Program-made: the position numbers and the translations under genes | Part shown: positions 1 through 9,022 of the stretch, one piece after another | Position numbering within the stretch: the stretch's first letter is position 1 | Layout of the letters: each line of letters begins with the position of its first letter | Notes under the pieces: model-generated | Told to the model about the DNA's origin: nothing | The model's input: the letters and a program-made list of their open reading frames with translations, nothing else | Databases searched by the model: none | NCBI GenBank assembly: GCA_025352225.1 | Contig: JANXTT010000069.1 | Location: forward strand, 1 to 60,509 | Reading direction: 5' to 3' | Length of the DNA stretch: 60,509 bases | From: Mucilaginibacter sp. | GTDB lineage: Bacteria > Bacteroidota > Bacteroidia > Sphingobacteriales > Sphingobacteriaceae

Positions 1-968
1 ACACCCAGGCCATTACCGCCTGAAACTGAATTTACTTTATTAATAAGATCGCTAAGGAAAGATTTAGTTGTTGATGCTGCTGATACATCTAAGCCAGCTT
101 CGCAAATCATTACTTGTTTGCCATACCTGGCAACCATATCATTCATGTTGTTTAAGCATTGGCTGTTAAGCGATGCCCAATTACTAGTTGACGGGTAGAG
201 AGACATACCAATAACATCCCAATTTGCTCCATTAGCTTTTAAGCCATCAAACATCCACCTAAAAGTACCATTATCAAAGCCATTAGCTAAATGTACCACA
301 ACTTTTGCACCACTAAATACTGCTTTAGTTGCATTATAGCCGGTATTAACCATCCATGCAAAGTTTTTCATATTTGCAGAGGCTCTGCCATCGTTCCATA
401 GCATGCCATCATTGGTTTCGTTACCTACCTGTACCCATTCAGGATATATCCCGTTGGATTTTAATGTGTTCATTATATCAAGCGTATAACTATACATTGT
501 ATTCAATAATGGAGTAAAGGCCAAACCAGACCAGGCTCCTGGTTTTGACTGGTGTCCCGGATCGGCCCAGACATCACTATAGTGGATGTCGATCATAATT
601 CGCATTCCGGCCGCTTTGGCGCGTTTCGCCATGTTAAGCATGTCATTCTTATTACACCAGCCCCCGGCTGGGTTAACCCATGTCCTAATCCTAATAGAAT
701 TCATATGCTTGCCTTGTAATATAGTAAACAGATCTTGTTGGGTTCCACTATTGTTATAAAACTTATAACCAGATCTTTCCATTTGATCAACCCAGCTCAC
801 ATCGGCCCCCTTGGCAAATGAACCTGATACAAAACTCTGAGTACTGGTGTTTACGTTTGGATAAGTTTGAGTGGTATTAGGAGCGGTTTGCAAAGTGGCT
901 TTGTCTTTTGTACATCCAAAAGTAAAACATAGTGCAACGGCACAGGTAATCCATGAAATTTTTTTCAT
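1..968 (-). CDS. Endo-beta-1,4-galactanase, GH53, lipoprotein (3' end missing)
   Basis: This is the first 322 residues of a glycoside hydrolase family 53 enzyme; the gene continues beyond the left edge. GH53 enzymes cut beta-1,4-galactan, the main galactan side chain of rhamnogalacturonan I. The N-terminus is a lipoprotein signal with a lipobox ending FTFGC at Cys19, so the protein is probably anchored in a membrane, likely at the surface. The family blocks are readable in order: KGADVSW near residue 55, RIRTWVNP, MIDIHYSDVWADPGHQ, VQVGNE with the acid/base Glu184, and MICEAG with the nucleophile Glu290. It faces away from the plus-strand gene at 1225. It fits the pectin theme of the right half, but 14 kb of other genes separates it from that locus. 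The family call is firm; surface location is inferred. Confidence 0.93.
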   Translation of the reverse strand, partial: MKKISWITCAVALCFTFGCTKDKATLQTAPNTTQTYPNVNTSTQSFVSGSFAKGADVSWVDQMERSGYKFYNNSGTQQDLFTILQGKHMNSIRIRTWVNPAGGWCNKNDMLNMAKRAKAAGMRIMIDIHYSDVWADPGHQSKPGAWSGLAFTPLLNTMYSYTLDIMNTLKSNGIYPEWVQVGNETNDGMLWNDGRASANMKNFAWMVNTGYNATKAVFSGAKVVVHLANGFDNGTFRWMFDGLKANGANWDVIGMSLYPSTSNWASLNSQCLNNMNDMVARYGKQVMICEAGLDVSAASTTKSFLSDLINKVNSVSGGNGLG

Positions 969-1224
969 AATTTAAATAATAAAAATTGGTTTATAATTAT
1001 ATTAATTGGTTATGCTAAACTAGTGAGTGTATAGCTAATCAGCTTGTCCAATTAGTCGCACCTTTGGTGCAATTTGACTTTGTTTCAACCTTCCTCTTCA
1101 ACATATCTTATAATTCCCACCGATACTAAACCCCTATTCACCGAATAGTTAAAGGTCTACACCTTTTTCCGCTTGCACAGGTAGCCATGCCAAACTACTT
1201 TTAGCACCATACGCCCCCATATCT
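969..1224. promoter_or_regulatory. Divergent intergenic region with small inverted repeats
   Basis: This 256-bp stretch lies between two divergently transcribed genes and should hold both promoters. I found no clear TAnnTTTG element on either strand. Three small inverted repeats are visible: a 5-bp stem around 1058-1070 (GCACC/GGTGC), a 6-bp stem CTATTC/GAATAG near 1133-1147, and AAAGGT-CTAC-ACCTTT at 1151-1166 followed by two more T. None is long enough to call a terminator or operator with confidence. Confidence 0.3.
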
Positions 1225-3660
1225 ATGAAAATAAGCAAATGGCACCTTCTGTTTATCGCCTTCACTGTCCAATTAATGCTAACCCATTCACAAACTTTTG
1301 CCCAGGGCCATGTTTATGGAAATGTTTACGATGACCATAAAAACCTTTTAAGTATTGCAACGGTACGTATTTTAAGGTTAAAAGATTCTATATGCCTAAA
1401 GGCCATTCAAACAGACCTTTATGGGCATTATAATTTCGATCGTGTTCAGTCTGGAAATTATTTAGTAGCTATTACCATGATTGGATTCAAAACAAAATTG
1501 AGCGATCCATTTATTATAGATAGTTCGCATAAAAACATCAAAATTGCCGATATAATGGTACAAACTGAGGATAAAACACTAGGCCAAATAGACATTACTA
1601 CAAAAAAACTATTAATTGAGCACTTAATAGATAGAACTATTTTAAACGTGGAGAACAGTATACTTGCAAGTGGTAGCACAGCTTTAGAGGTTTTGCAGAG
1701 CGCACCCGGTGTACTTATTGATAACCAGAATGATCTTATTAAACTAAACAACAAAGGCGGCGTAATGGTGATGATTGATGGTCGGAAAAACTATCTTTCT
1801 CCCACCGATTTGAGCAATATGCTACGTAATATGAGCAGTGATCAAATAGCTAAAATAGAGATTATCACTAACCCCTCCGCTAAATATGATGCATCAGGAA
1901 ATGCAGGCATAATCAATATCAAATTAAAGAAAAACAAGTTTTATGGCACTAACGGTAGCATGTCCGCAACTATTGGTAATGGTTTTATCCCCTATGGGCC
2001 TGATGATTTATTTAGAGGTTCGTTTAATTTAAACTTGAATAACAGGACCGAGAAATGGAATACATACATCAATATAAATCCATCGCGGAGCAGTGATCTT
2101 TCTGAAACGACACTTCATCGCGACGCCAATTTCAAAAACAGTCAAAGCGTTTTTGATGAATATATTATTAAACCCCGCACCAGCACTGCCTTTGCGGCGC
2201 GATTTGGAGTTGACTATCAAGCTAATAATAAAACTACGCTAGGTATATTGGTAGATGGTGGGATATTTGAGGAGCGTGTAAATGACCATAGTTCTACCTT
2301 TATAGATCAACACATATCTGGCACTGATCATTTGAGTTCGTTGGTGCAAACCTCTAACACGCATTCGCCACGGCGTAATGTAACTTCCAATTTCAACATC
2401 AAACATGATCTTAACAAAGGAGCGGTATTAACTTTTGACGCCACATATTCTGGTTATAAAAATATAAAGGATCAGGATTTTAACATTGGCCTTTATGATG
2501 ATAATGGAAATTTGAACAGTACGATGCAGCACATTCAAACAAATTCTACTATAAACATATTTACAGCCAAAGCCGATATAGCAATTCCGATCAGCGAGAG
2601 CCTTAAATTTGAAGGCGGATTAAAATCAGATCATGTACGAACTAATAATGATGATGTATCTAACGTGACGGGGTCTAATTCATTCATCTATAAAGAGCAT
2701 GTAAACTCAGTATATATAAATTTTAATAAAAAGTGGACCAACTGGGGCATACAAGCCGGGCTCCGAACAGAACAGACCCACTCGAATGGAAATTCAATAA
2801 CTTTAAATAAAATAGCAGATAGTAATTATGTCTCATTGTTCCCATCTGTTTTTGTTAGCCAAACCATTGATAAGAACAACACTTTACGATATGCTTATAG
2901 TAGAAGAATAGATAGGCCAAATTATCAACAACTAAATCCTTTCGTATTTTATATTGACCCATATGCATTAGATCAAGGCAACCCGTTTATAAGGCCACAA
3001 TTCACCGATAATTTCGAGATCAGTTACACTTATAAAGGATCTGTCAATCTATCAATCAGCTACTCCAAAACAACAGATAGAATAGTACAACTAACCACGC
3101 AAAATGATTCTACAAGGATAATAAAAGCGATAGTGGGAAATTTAGGCACTTATAAAAACTATTCAGCAAACCTTTCCTTTCCGCTTGAAATAAGCAAATG
3201 GTGGACGATGCAAAACCAATTCAACTTTTTTTATAACCAATATTCAGATATGGGCGGATCGGTAGGCGACTTCAATTCAAGTAAGTTTTCTTATGAATTC
3301 AATATTTTCAACTCATTTAAATTATCCGATAAATGGGGTGCCGAAATGAGTTACAATTATATTTCGCCATACGTTTATGGGGTAGAAAGAGCTGTAAAGC
3401 CAAACTCATCCCTTAACGTTGGGATTCAAAAATCATTGTTCAATAATAAAGCAAAAATCAAATTTAACATTAGTGATATTTTTCTGACCTCCAAATATGT
3501 TGGAATGCTCAATTATCAAAATATAGACCTTTCGGTATTGAACAGGTGGACCAGCAGGAGAGCCAACCTTAGTTTTATTTATAATTTTGGCAATAAAAGC
3601 ATAAAATCACCTCGTGATAGAAGCACGGGTGCCGAAACATTAAAAAACAGGGCAAATTAA
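1225..3660 (+). CDS. TonB-dependent receptor-like outer membrane beta-barrel protein
   Basis: This 811-residue protein belongs to the outer-membrane beta-barrel receptors that carry a carboxypeptidase-regulatory-like domain (residues about 28-110, GHVYGNVYDDHKN to MIGFKTKL). A short plug-like region follows (about 125-240, with VLQSAPGVLID and ISNPSAKYDASGNAGIINIKL-type sequence), then a large barrel. The signal peptide ends near TFAQG at residue 27, which supports the ATG at 1225. It is shorter than SusC proteins and has no SusD partner next to it, so it is not a glycan importer of that type. Members of this family are common in Bacteroidota and their ligands are mostly unknown. It stands alone, 91 bp ahead of the histidine kinase gene. 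The outer-membrane receptor assignment is good; the substrate is unknown. Confidence 0.85.
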   Translation: MKISKWHLLFIAFTVQLMLTHSQTFAQGHVYGNVYDDHKNLLSIATVRILRLKDSICLKAIQTDLYGHYNFDRVQSGNYLVAITMIGFKTKLSDPFIIDSSHKNIKIADIMVQTEDKTLGQIDITTKKLLIEHLIDRTILNVENSILASGSTALEVLQSAPGVLIDNQNDLIKLNNKGGVMVMIDGRKNYLSPTDLSNMLRNMSSDQIAKIEIITNPSAKYDASGNAGIINIKLKKNKFYGTNGSMSATIGNGFIPYGPDDLFRGSFNLNLNNRTEKWNTYININPSRSSDLSETTLHRDANFKNSQSVFDEYIIKPRTSTAFAARFGVDYQANNKTTLGILVDGGIFEERVNDHSSTFIDQHISGTDHLSSLVQTSNTHSPRRNVTSNFNIKHDLNKGAVLTFDATYSGYKNIKDQDFNIGLYDDNGNLNSTMQHIQTNSTINIFTAKADIAIPISESLKFEGGLKSDHVRTNNDDVSNVTGSNSFIYKEHVNSVYINFNKKWTNWGIQAGLRTEQTHSNGNSITLNKIADSNYVSLFPSVFVSQTIDKNNTLRYAYSRRIDRPNYQQLNPFVFYIDPYALDQGNPFIRPQFTDNFEISYTYKGSVNLSISYSKTTDRIVQLTTQNDSTRIIKAIVGNLGTYKNYSANLSFPLEISKWWTMQNQFNFFYNQYSDMGGSVGDFNSSKFSYEFNIFNSFKLSDKWGAEMSYNYISPYVYGVERAVKPNSSLNVGIQKSLFNNKAKIKFNISDIFLTSKYVGMLNYQNIDLSVLNRWTSRRANLSFIYNFGNKSIKSPRDRSTGAETLKNRAN

Positions 3661-3751
3661 CTATTGCATTTAAATGCGAATATTTAACCATTTGTACAAA
3701 ACTTTAATTTGCTATTATGGTTAATTAAAATGGTTAGGTATATCGCAATTA

Positions 3752-5665
3752 ATGAATAATTTAATATTGGATTTTGAGCAAGCTAAATCAAAACACTTGC
3801 TGTTTAAATCAAGGTTACGGTCTATTTTATATGATATTGACGTAGATGAAACGCCCGTATTGAGCCACTACGAATGTAGTGTAGGTAAATGGATATATGG
3901 ACATGCATTGCAAGCATACGGACATATACCCGAAATGTATGAATTAGAACGCGTACATGCTGAAATACATACTTCTGCAAAAAGATTGGTAGCACTTCAT
4001 AAATCGGGTAAAACAATCGAGGCCAAAAACGGCCTATCCGAAATGGAAGCAATAGCTGATCAGCTATTGGGCCTTTTATCCACTATAGAACAAAAAATAC
4101 AAGAAAACATTTTACAACCATCAGTAACAACTGATATGGATATTAAATTAGATGAGTATTTTGATTTAATACGATTAAACGCAGAGCTTGATAAACGAAT
4201 AAAACATCAAATTGCAGAAAACAATAGGTCGGCCCACCAGTTTGAAACCGTCCTTTCGGCTTTGAACGAAGGTATAACTATTCATGATGCTAATGGTACT
4301 ATTCAAACAGCGAACAAAAGTGCAGCGTTACTTTTAGGTATGTCTATAGATGAAATGAAGGAGGTTACCTCGCTATTTTCAAGATGGGATGCTATTGCTG
4401 AAGATGGAAAAGCTATACCTCCCGCCGAACACCCGCCTATGCTTGCATTAAAAACAAGGCTACCACAAATTAATAAGATAATGGGAATCAGGCGGCCAGA
4501 CGGATCGCTTATATGGCTCCAGGTGAATGCACAACTTTTAATTGATCAGGAGAATGGCGAGTTAACGGGTATTGTTTCCTCATTTTTTGATGTTACATCC
4601 ACCAGAAAAGCAACAAATGACTTAAAAGAGAGCGAAAAGCGTTTTCGTTTACTTGCAGAGGCCACCCCGCAAATGATCTTTACCGCTAACCCATTGGGTG
4701 ATGCCGATTATTTTAACCCCCAATGGTTAAATTTTACCGGGCTTAAAACAGAAGAACTGGTTAAATGGGGATGGCAAAAGACCATTCATCCGGACGATAT
4801 ACGATCTACTTTAGATCAATATAAATTCATTAGGACCAGCGGCGACGGTGGCGAATTTGAAAATCGGTATCAGCGGGCAGACGGACAATATCGGTGGCAC
4901 CTCAACAGGATGCTTCCCATCAAAAATGAACAAGCCGAAGTGCAGCTCTGGATAGGCACTGCAACCGATATTAATGACCTTAAACAATTACAAGATCAGA
5001 AAGATGATTTTATCAGTATTGCCAGCCATGAACTTAAAACGCCTATTACCAGTTTAAAAGCGTCACTGCAACTTTTAAACAAAATAAAGGATAATCCTTC
5101 ATCTAAAATGTTGCCAATTTTAATTGAGCAGGCCAATAAAAGTTTAGACAAGGTGAATGCCCTTGTTAAAGACCTGTTAAACGCAAGCAGATTTAACCAA
5201 GGACACCTTCATTTAAACAAAAGCAAATTTATTATTTCAAAACTAATCGAAAATTGCTGTAACCATGTCCGCCTTGCAGGAATTTATACTATCAAAACCA
5301 CTGGGGATATGAACATTCAGGTTTATGCCGATGCTGACCGTATTGAACAGGTTTTAATCAATTTTGTTACCAATGCCATTAAGTACGCCCCAAGTTCTAA
5401 AGAAATTTTGATAGAAATTAAAAAAACAAACGACATAGTCAAAGTATCTGTTAGCGATAAAGGCCCAGGTATCCCAAAAGAAAAGTTATCATTTTTGTTT
5501 GACAGATATTATAGAGTAGATACTAATGGTATTCAATATTCAGGCTTAGGTTTGGGGCTTTATATCTGCTCGGAGATCATAAAAAAACACGACGGACAAA
5601 TTGGTGTAACAAGCCAGTTAGGTAACGGCAGTACATTTTGGTTCTCCTTACCACTTAATAGTTAA
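3752..5665 (+). CDS. CZB-PAS-PAS sensor histidine kinase, probable zinc/redox sensor
   Basis: This 637-residue kinase has no predicted membrane segment or signal peptide, so it should be cytoplasmic. Residues about 10-105 match the chemoreceptor zinc-binding (CZB) pattern: His15 in HLLF, Cys42 in CSVGKW, then His69 and His73 in HAEIH, at the usual spacings. A helical linker follows, then a PAS domain (about 163-285) and a PAS_3-type domain (about 300-415). The catalytic core is complete: HisKA with ASHELKTP and phospho-acceptor His426, then the ATPase domain with FVTNAIKYAP (Asn541), DKGPGIP and GLGLGLYI. In other bacteria CZB domains bind zinc through three His and one Cys, and some react with hypochlorous acid at the Cys. 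No response regulator lies nearby, so its partner is unknown. Architecture is seen directly; the stimulus is inferred. Confidence 0.9.
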   Translation: MNNLILDFEQAKSKHLLFKSRLRSILYDIDVDETPVLSHYECSVGKWIYGHALQAYGHIPEMYELERVHAEIHTSAKRLVALHKSGKTIEAKNGLSEMEAIADQLLGLLSTIEQKIQENILQPSVTTDMDIKLDEYFDLIRLNAELDKRIKHQIAENNRSAHQFETVLSALNEGITIHDANGTIQTANKSAALLLGMSIDEMKEVTSLFSRWDAIAEDGKAIPPAEHPPMLALKTRLPQINKIMGIRRPDGSLIWLQVNAQLLIDQENGELTGIVSSFFDVTSTRKATNDLKESEKRFRLLAEATPQMIFTANPLGDADYFNPQWLNFTGLKTEELVKWGWQKTIHPDDIRSTLDQYKFIRTSGDGGEFENRYQRADGQYRWHLNRMLPIKNEQAEVQLWIGTATDINDLKQLQDQKDDFISIASHELKTPITSLKASLQLLNKIKDNPSSKMLPILIEQANKSLDKVNALVKDLLNASRFNQGHLHLNKSKFIISKLIENCCNHVRLAGIYTIKTTGDMNIQVYADADRIEQVLINFVTNAIKYAPSSKEILIEIKKTNDIVKVSVSDKGPGIPKEKLSFLFDRYYRVDTNGIQYSGLGLGLYICSEIIKKHDGQIGVTSQLGNGSTFWFSLPLNS

Positions 5666-5767
5666 TTTGAGCCGCCATTACCAATTTAAATTACTTTTGC
5701 AATCCTATACATTAAAGGTTCATTTACATTGTAATAAAAACATTACAACAATTAGGTTACTCTACTA

Positions 5768-5796
5768 TTTGGTAATCTCAATTTTATGTAAGTTTG
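5768..5796 (+). promoter_or_regulatory. Candidate Bacteroidota-type promoter for the esterase gene
   Basis: A TAAGTTTG box at 5789-5796 matches the TAnnTTTG -7 consensus of Bacteroidota. A TTTG at 5768-5771 could be the -33 element, although the 17-nt spacing is a little shorter than the usual 19-21. Transcription would begin near 5803. A translation start at the upstream TTG at 5798 would therefore lie before the transcript begins, which supports the ATG at 5840. Confidence 0.45.
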
Positions 5797-5839
5797 ATTG
5801 ATAACAATTATCAAACTTTCCAAAGCTGAACCTATAAAC

Positions 5840-7594
5840 ATGAGAACACTATTATACGCGCTGCTATTATTTTGCCCGGCACTTATATCTGCCCAATCGC
5901 TTACGGAAAAATACCCGGTCGACTCTGCATCATTAGCGCATGCAGGTGTTCCTAAGGGCGAAATACTTCATTTTACTTTTGAAAACTCAAAAATATACCC
6001 CGGCACTTCCCGCGAATACTGGGTATATGTACCCGCCCAATATAATCCCACAAAACCGGCCTGCGTTTTTGTTGATCAGGATGGCATTCAATTTAATGCC
6101 CCCGTAGTATTTGATAACCTTATTAACAACAAACAGATGCCCGTAACTATTGGGGTATTTGTACAACCAGGGCGGGTAAAAGCCGCGAATGCTAATTTAG
6201 CACTCGACCGCTTTAACCGCAGTTTTGAGTACGATGGTTTGGGCGATGCGTATGCCCGTTTTATTTTAAACGAGGTGTTACCCGAGGTTGAAAAGCAAAA
6301 AACCAGTGATGGCAGGGCAATTGTCCTTTCAAAAAGCAGCAATGATCGAGCGATTGGCGGCTCAAGCAGCGGAGCAATCTGCGCATTTAATGCAGCCTGG
6401 GAACGCCCTGACGCATTTTCCAGGGTATTTAGCTCCATAGGCACCTATGTTAGTTTACGCGGTGCTGATCGCCTTCCATCGCTTATCCGTAAATATGAAC
6501 CTAAAGCCCTTCGCGTATTTTTACAAGATGGCACCCACGACCTGAACATTTATGCTGGCGACTGGCATTTAGCGAACCAAATGATGCTCAGTGCCTTATC
6601 CTTTAGCGGATACGAGGTAGAACATGTTTGGGGCGAGGGAGCACATAACGGTATTCATGCTACAGCAATATTTCCTCAGGCTATGCGCTGGTTATGGAAA
6701 GACTATCCAAAACCAGTATCTACAGGTGCAACTAAAAATGCGTTTTTAAATGATATTTTATACCCTAACGAAGGCTGGGAGCTAGTGGGATCCGGCTATG
6801 GTTTCACTGAAGGGCTAGGTGCAAATGCCGCCGGCGAGATTTTCTATCAGGATATACCTAACTCTAAAACCTATAAAGTAACTACCGACGGAAAACTCAC
6901 CGCTTTAACCATAGATGCAAAAAAAGCCAGCGGAACTGCTTTTGGCCCCGATGGGAACCGCTATACTACAGGCAGTTCAAACCAGGTGTTATGCTACGAT
7001 GAAAATAGCAAAGTAAAAATTATAGCTGACAGTATTGCGGGAAATGATATTGTTATTGGCAAAAACGGCAATATGTATGTTACCGCCCCAAATGGTTCAG
7101 AAAAACCAAGCAAAATATATCTTATTAAACCAAGTGGCGAAAAAAGTATTGTAGATCAGGGCTTGCGTTTTGCCAACGGTATTACCTTTACACCAGATCA
7201 ATCACAGATTTATATTACCGAATCAAACTCGCACTGGGTTTGGATATACAATGTTCAACCCGATGGAAAACTAACCAATAAGCAGCGGTATGGTTGGCTC
7301 TCCGTGCCCGACAATGCCGAGGTTGCCTGGCCAGATGGTATCCGCTGTGACCATGATGGACGAGTGTATGTGGCTACTAATATGGGCATACAGATATTAG
7401 ACCAGACAGGGCGGGTAAACGCTATTTTGCCATTGCCGATTACGCACGGACAACCATCAAACCTATACTTTGGAGGCCCTAAATTCAATGTGCTGTATGT
7501 AACTTGTAACGATAAGGTTTTTCGACGTAAAGTTAAGGTTACAGGTGCCAACGCGTTTGAGGAGCCAATTAAACCTGCAAAACCGAGATTATAA
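5840..7594 (+). CDS. Secreted esterase fused to an SMP-30/gluconolactonase beta-propeller
   Basis: The chosen ATG gives 584 residues and starts with a clean signal peptide, MRTLLYALLLFCPALISAQ; the open frame extends 42 bp further upstream to a TTG but adds only non-signal sequence. The N-terminal half (about 35-290) is an alpha/beta-hydrolase of the esterase D/feruloyl esterase type. It has the nucleophile elbow G-S-S-S-G with Ser176 and a late histidine in GAHNG (His269). The C-terminal half (about 300-570) is an SMP-30/gluconolactonase/LRE-like six-bladed propeller with EGLGANAAGEIFYQD, ANGITFTPDQ and WPDGIRCDHDGRVYVA. The fusion suggests sequential attack on an ester and a lactone or sugar acid, perhaps from plant cell wall material. 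Both domains are clear; the substrate is not. Similar two-domain proteins are known in this phylum. Confidence 0.87.
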   Translation: MRTLLYALLLFCPALISAQSLTEKYPVDSASLAHAGVPKGEILHFTFENSKIYPGTSREYWVYVPAQYNPTKPACVFVDQDGIQFNAPVVFDNLINNKQMPVTIGVFVQPGRVKAANANLALDRFNRSFEYDGLGDAYARFILNEVLPEVEKQKTSDGRAIVLSKSSNDRAIGGSSSGAICAFNAAWERPDAFSRVFSSIGTYVSLRGADRLPSLIRKYEPKALRVFLQDGTHDLNIYAGDWHLANQMMLSALSFSGYEVEHVWGEGAHNGIHATAIFPQAMRWLWKDYPKPVSTGATKNAFLNDILYPNEGWELVGSGYGFTEGLGANAAGEIFYQDIPNSKTYKVTTDGKLTALTIDAKKASGTAFGPDGNRYTTGSSNQVLCYDENSKVKIIADSIAGNDIVIGKNGNMYVTAPNGSEKPSKIYLIKPSGEKSIVDQGLRFANGITFTPDQSQIYITESNSHWVWIYNVQPDGKLTNKQRYGWLSVPDNAEVAWPDGIRCDHDGRVYVATNMGIQILDQTGRVNAILPLPITHGQPSNLYFGGPKFNVLYVTCNDKVFRRKVKVTGANAFEEPIKPAKPRL

Positions 7595-7639
7595 AAATGT
7601 ATTGGGGTTAAGTTGATAAACGCTAGATCTGTTTTTTAA

Positions 7640-7654
7640 GGTATTTTAAATACC
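7640..7654 (+). terminator. Weak hairpin after the esterase gene
   Basis: GGTATTT and AAATACC form a 7-bp inverted repeat with almost no loop, 46 bp after the stop codon of the esterase gene. No T-run follows, so this is only a possible 3'-end signal. Confidence 0.25.
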
Positions 7655-7710
7655 CCCGTATTTGTATCTTAGAATAAATAATACAACTATGTATTTACAT
7701 GATGGTGTAA

Positions 7711-7747
7711 AACAAAAAAGATGAGTAGCAAAATGCTACTCATCTTA
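7711..7747 (-). terminator. Rho-independent terminator for a minus-strand transcript
   Basis: A perfect 13-bp stem (7718-7730 with 7734-7746) encloses an AAA loop. Read on the minus strand it is followed by TTTTGTT, which makes it a good intrinsic terminator in that direction only. The plus-strand side lacks a T-run. It lies about 30 nt downstream of the stop codon of the possible 24-residue peptide at 7778-7852 and so indicates a short transcript there. Confidence 0.75.
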
Positions 7748-7777
7748 ACTCTTAGTTAATATAAGATCTTAATTATT

Positions 7778-7852
7778 TTAAGCTCTTTTTGGAGTAAATA
7801 ATGGAACTAAAATAACAGATAACAAAATGGCTACTTCTAATACAGTTAACAT
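7778..7852 (-). CDS. Possible 24-residue hydrophobic peptide
   Basis: This small open frame encodes 24 residues: a short polar start (MLTVLE), a hydrophobic core of about 13 residues (VAILLSVILVPLF) and a basic tail ending TPKRA. That is the layout of a single-pass membrane micropeptide. The frame stays open upstream to 8005, but the extra residues are polar and unremarkable, and the ATG at 7850-7852 directly precedes the hydrophobic stretch. A strong terminator on the same strand follows 30 nt after the stop. I do not recognise the sequence. It could be a membrane regulator or a toxin-like peptide, or the transcript could be a non-coding RNA with a chance open frame. The terminator is the main evidence. 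Confidence 0.4.
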   Translation of the reverse strand: MLTVLEVAILLSVILVPLFTPKRA

Positions 7853-7961
7853 AATTTTTGATTTTTTAAATTTATAAATTAAACCTATACCTTTCAGAAA
7901 ACTATTGTTGTTCTTCCAGGCATGCCCTCTTATATTTAAATTAAGGGTTAGGGAGTAAGAA

Positions 7962-7975
7962 AACAACATGTTGTT
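7962..7975. promoter_or_regulatory. 14-bp perfect palindrome
   Basis: AACAACATGTTGTT is its own reverse complement. It sits between the possible peptide gene and the AT-rich region and could be a dimeric regulator site. No second copy was noticed. Confidence 0.3.
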
Positions 7976-8923
7976 CTGGATAGGTTCAGACACAAAACAT
8001 GCCATAAAAAATTCACCTTTTACAGATTAGATTTGGAGAGAAAAAGTCAAAAAATTAAATCTACTAAATAAAAAAAATCATTTATAAATGGTTTAAAAAA
8101 GCCGAAATTTATTGGTCTGTAAATCTTAAATATTAAAAAAAACCATCAAAAAAAATCATTTGTTCTAATTTTAAAATAAAGTACAAATAAGTCAGGAAAT
8201 TAAAGTCAATTTATAAGATTACATCTATTTTTGTCTATAAAAATGACATAATTGAGAAAAAATCACTTTTTAACAACTAAAATATCCCATATCTGGCACA
8301 TTCAATTGAAAAAACCTTCAATACTGATGCTTTTTTTTAACCTTATGCATTTAAAAAATATTTTAAGCCAATTTGTCATTAAATATAACAAAGCGCAATT
8401 TCATGCCAAATATGCAGAAAAAAAGCATGACAATAATCTGCCAAACCTAGTAACTGATTAAAAAATGGTCACATAGCGTCAATTTAACCCGTGCCAAACT
8501 AACGCTTAAAAAATCGAATTAATGTCCTATCTTTTTTCATGTATACCGCTTTTTTCAGTCTGCAATTTACAGAAGTATACCCTCTATTTATTTATCTGAT
8601 CAATCTGGGTTCCCTTCAAACTATTGGATCATATAAAAAATCATTCAACCATTAAATGGTAATACTCTATAAGCCAAACAAACGTTGATTACTGGCTATT
8701 TATACTTGTTAAATATTCCACCTATATTTTGACATCAAACAATATTCAAAATATTAATTTTATTTTAATTTACAATTGTAATATTTGTAATTTATACCTG
8801 TGTGTTTTATCATTTTATATTTATTGTTGTTTAAAATGTTAGAAAAACAAAAACGACTATTAATTTCCCATTATTTAATTGTTGATTTAGTTTAAAGAAA
8901 GAACCATAAATTTATTCATATAT

Positions 8924-8947
8924 TAACCAAATGTTAATTATTGGTTA
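8924..8947. promoter_or_regulatory. Inverted repeat upstream of TonB receptor
   Basis: TAACCAA and TTGGTTA are separated by 10 nt and lie about 75-100 bp upstream of the start codon at 9023. The spacing suits a dimeric DNA-binding protein. Function is a guess from position alone. Confidence 0.3.
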
Positions 8948-9022
8948 TTTTATTTACTTAAAGTATAAAATTCAGAATGTCTACAGAATTTAATCCCTGT
9001 TTTGCAGAAATTATTCTGATCG

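Larger units (their letters stand above)
7853..9022. other. AT-rich stretch without a convincing gene
   Basis: About 1.2 kb of strongly AT-rich sequence. It contains a 14-bp perfect palindrome AACAACATGTTGTT at 7962-7975, about 110 bp upstream of the possible peptide. A TAACCAA/TTGGTTA inverted repeat (8924-8930 and 8941-8947) lies about 80 bp ahead of the receptor at 9023. A 69-codon frame at 8252-8461 starts at TTG and has no recognisable features, so I do not call it. I see no RNA gene or riboswitch core. Confidence 0.5.

Noticed and set aside
8252..8461. 69-codon plus-strand frame in the AT-rich region
   Set aside because: It starts at TTG, has no recognisable motif and a composition like the surrounding non-coding DNA.
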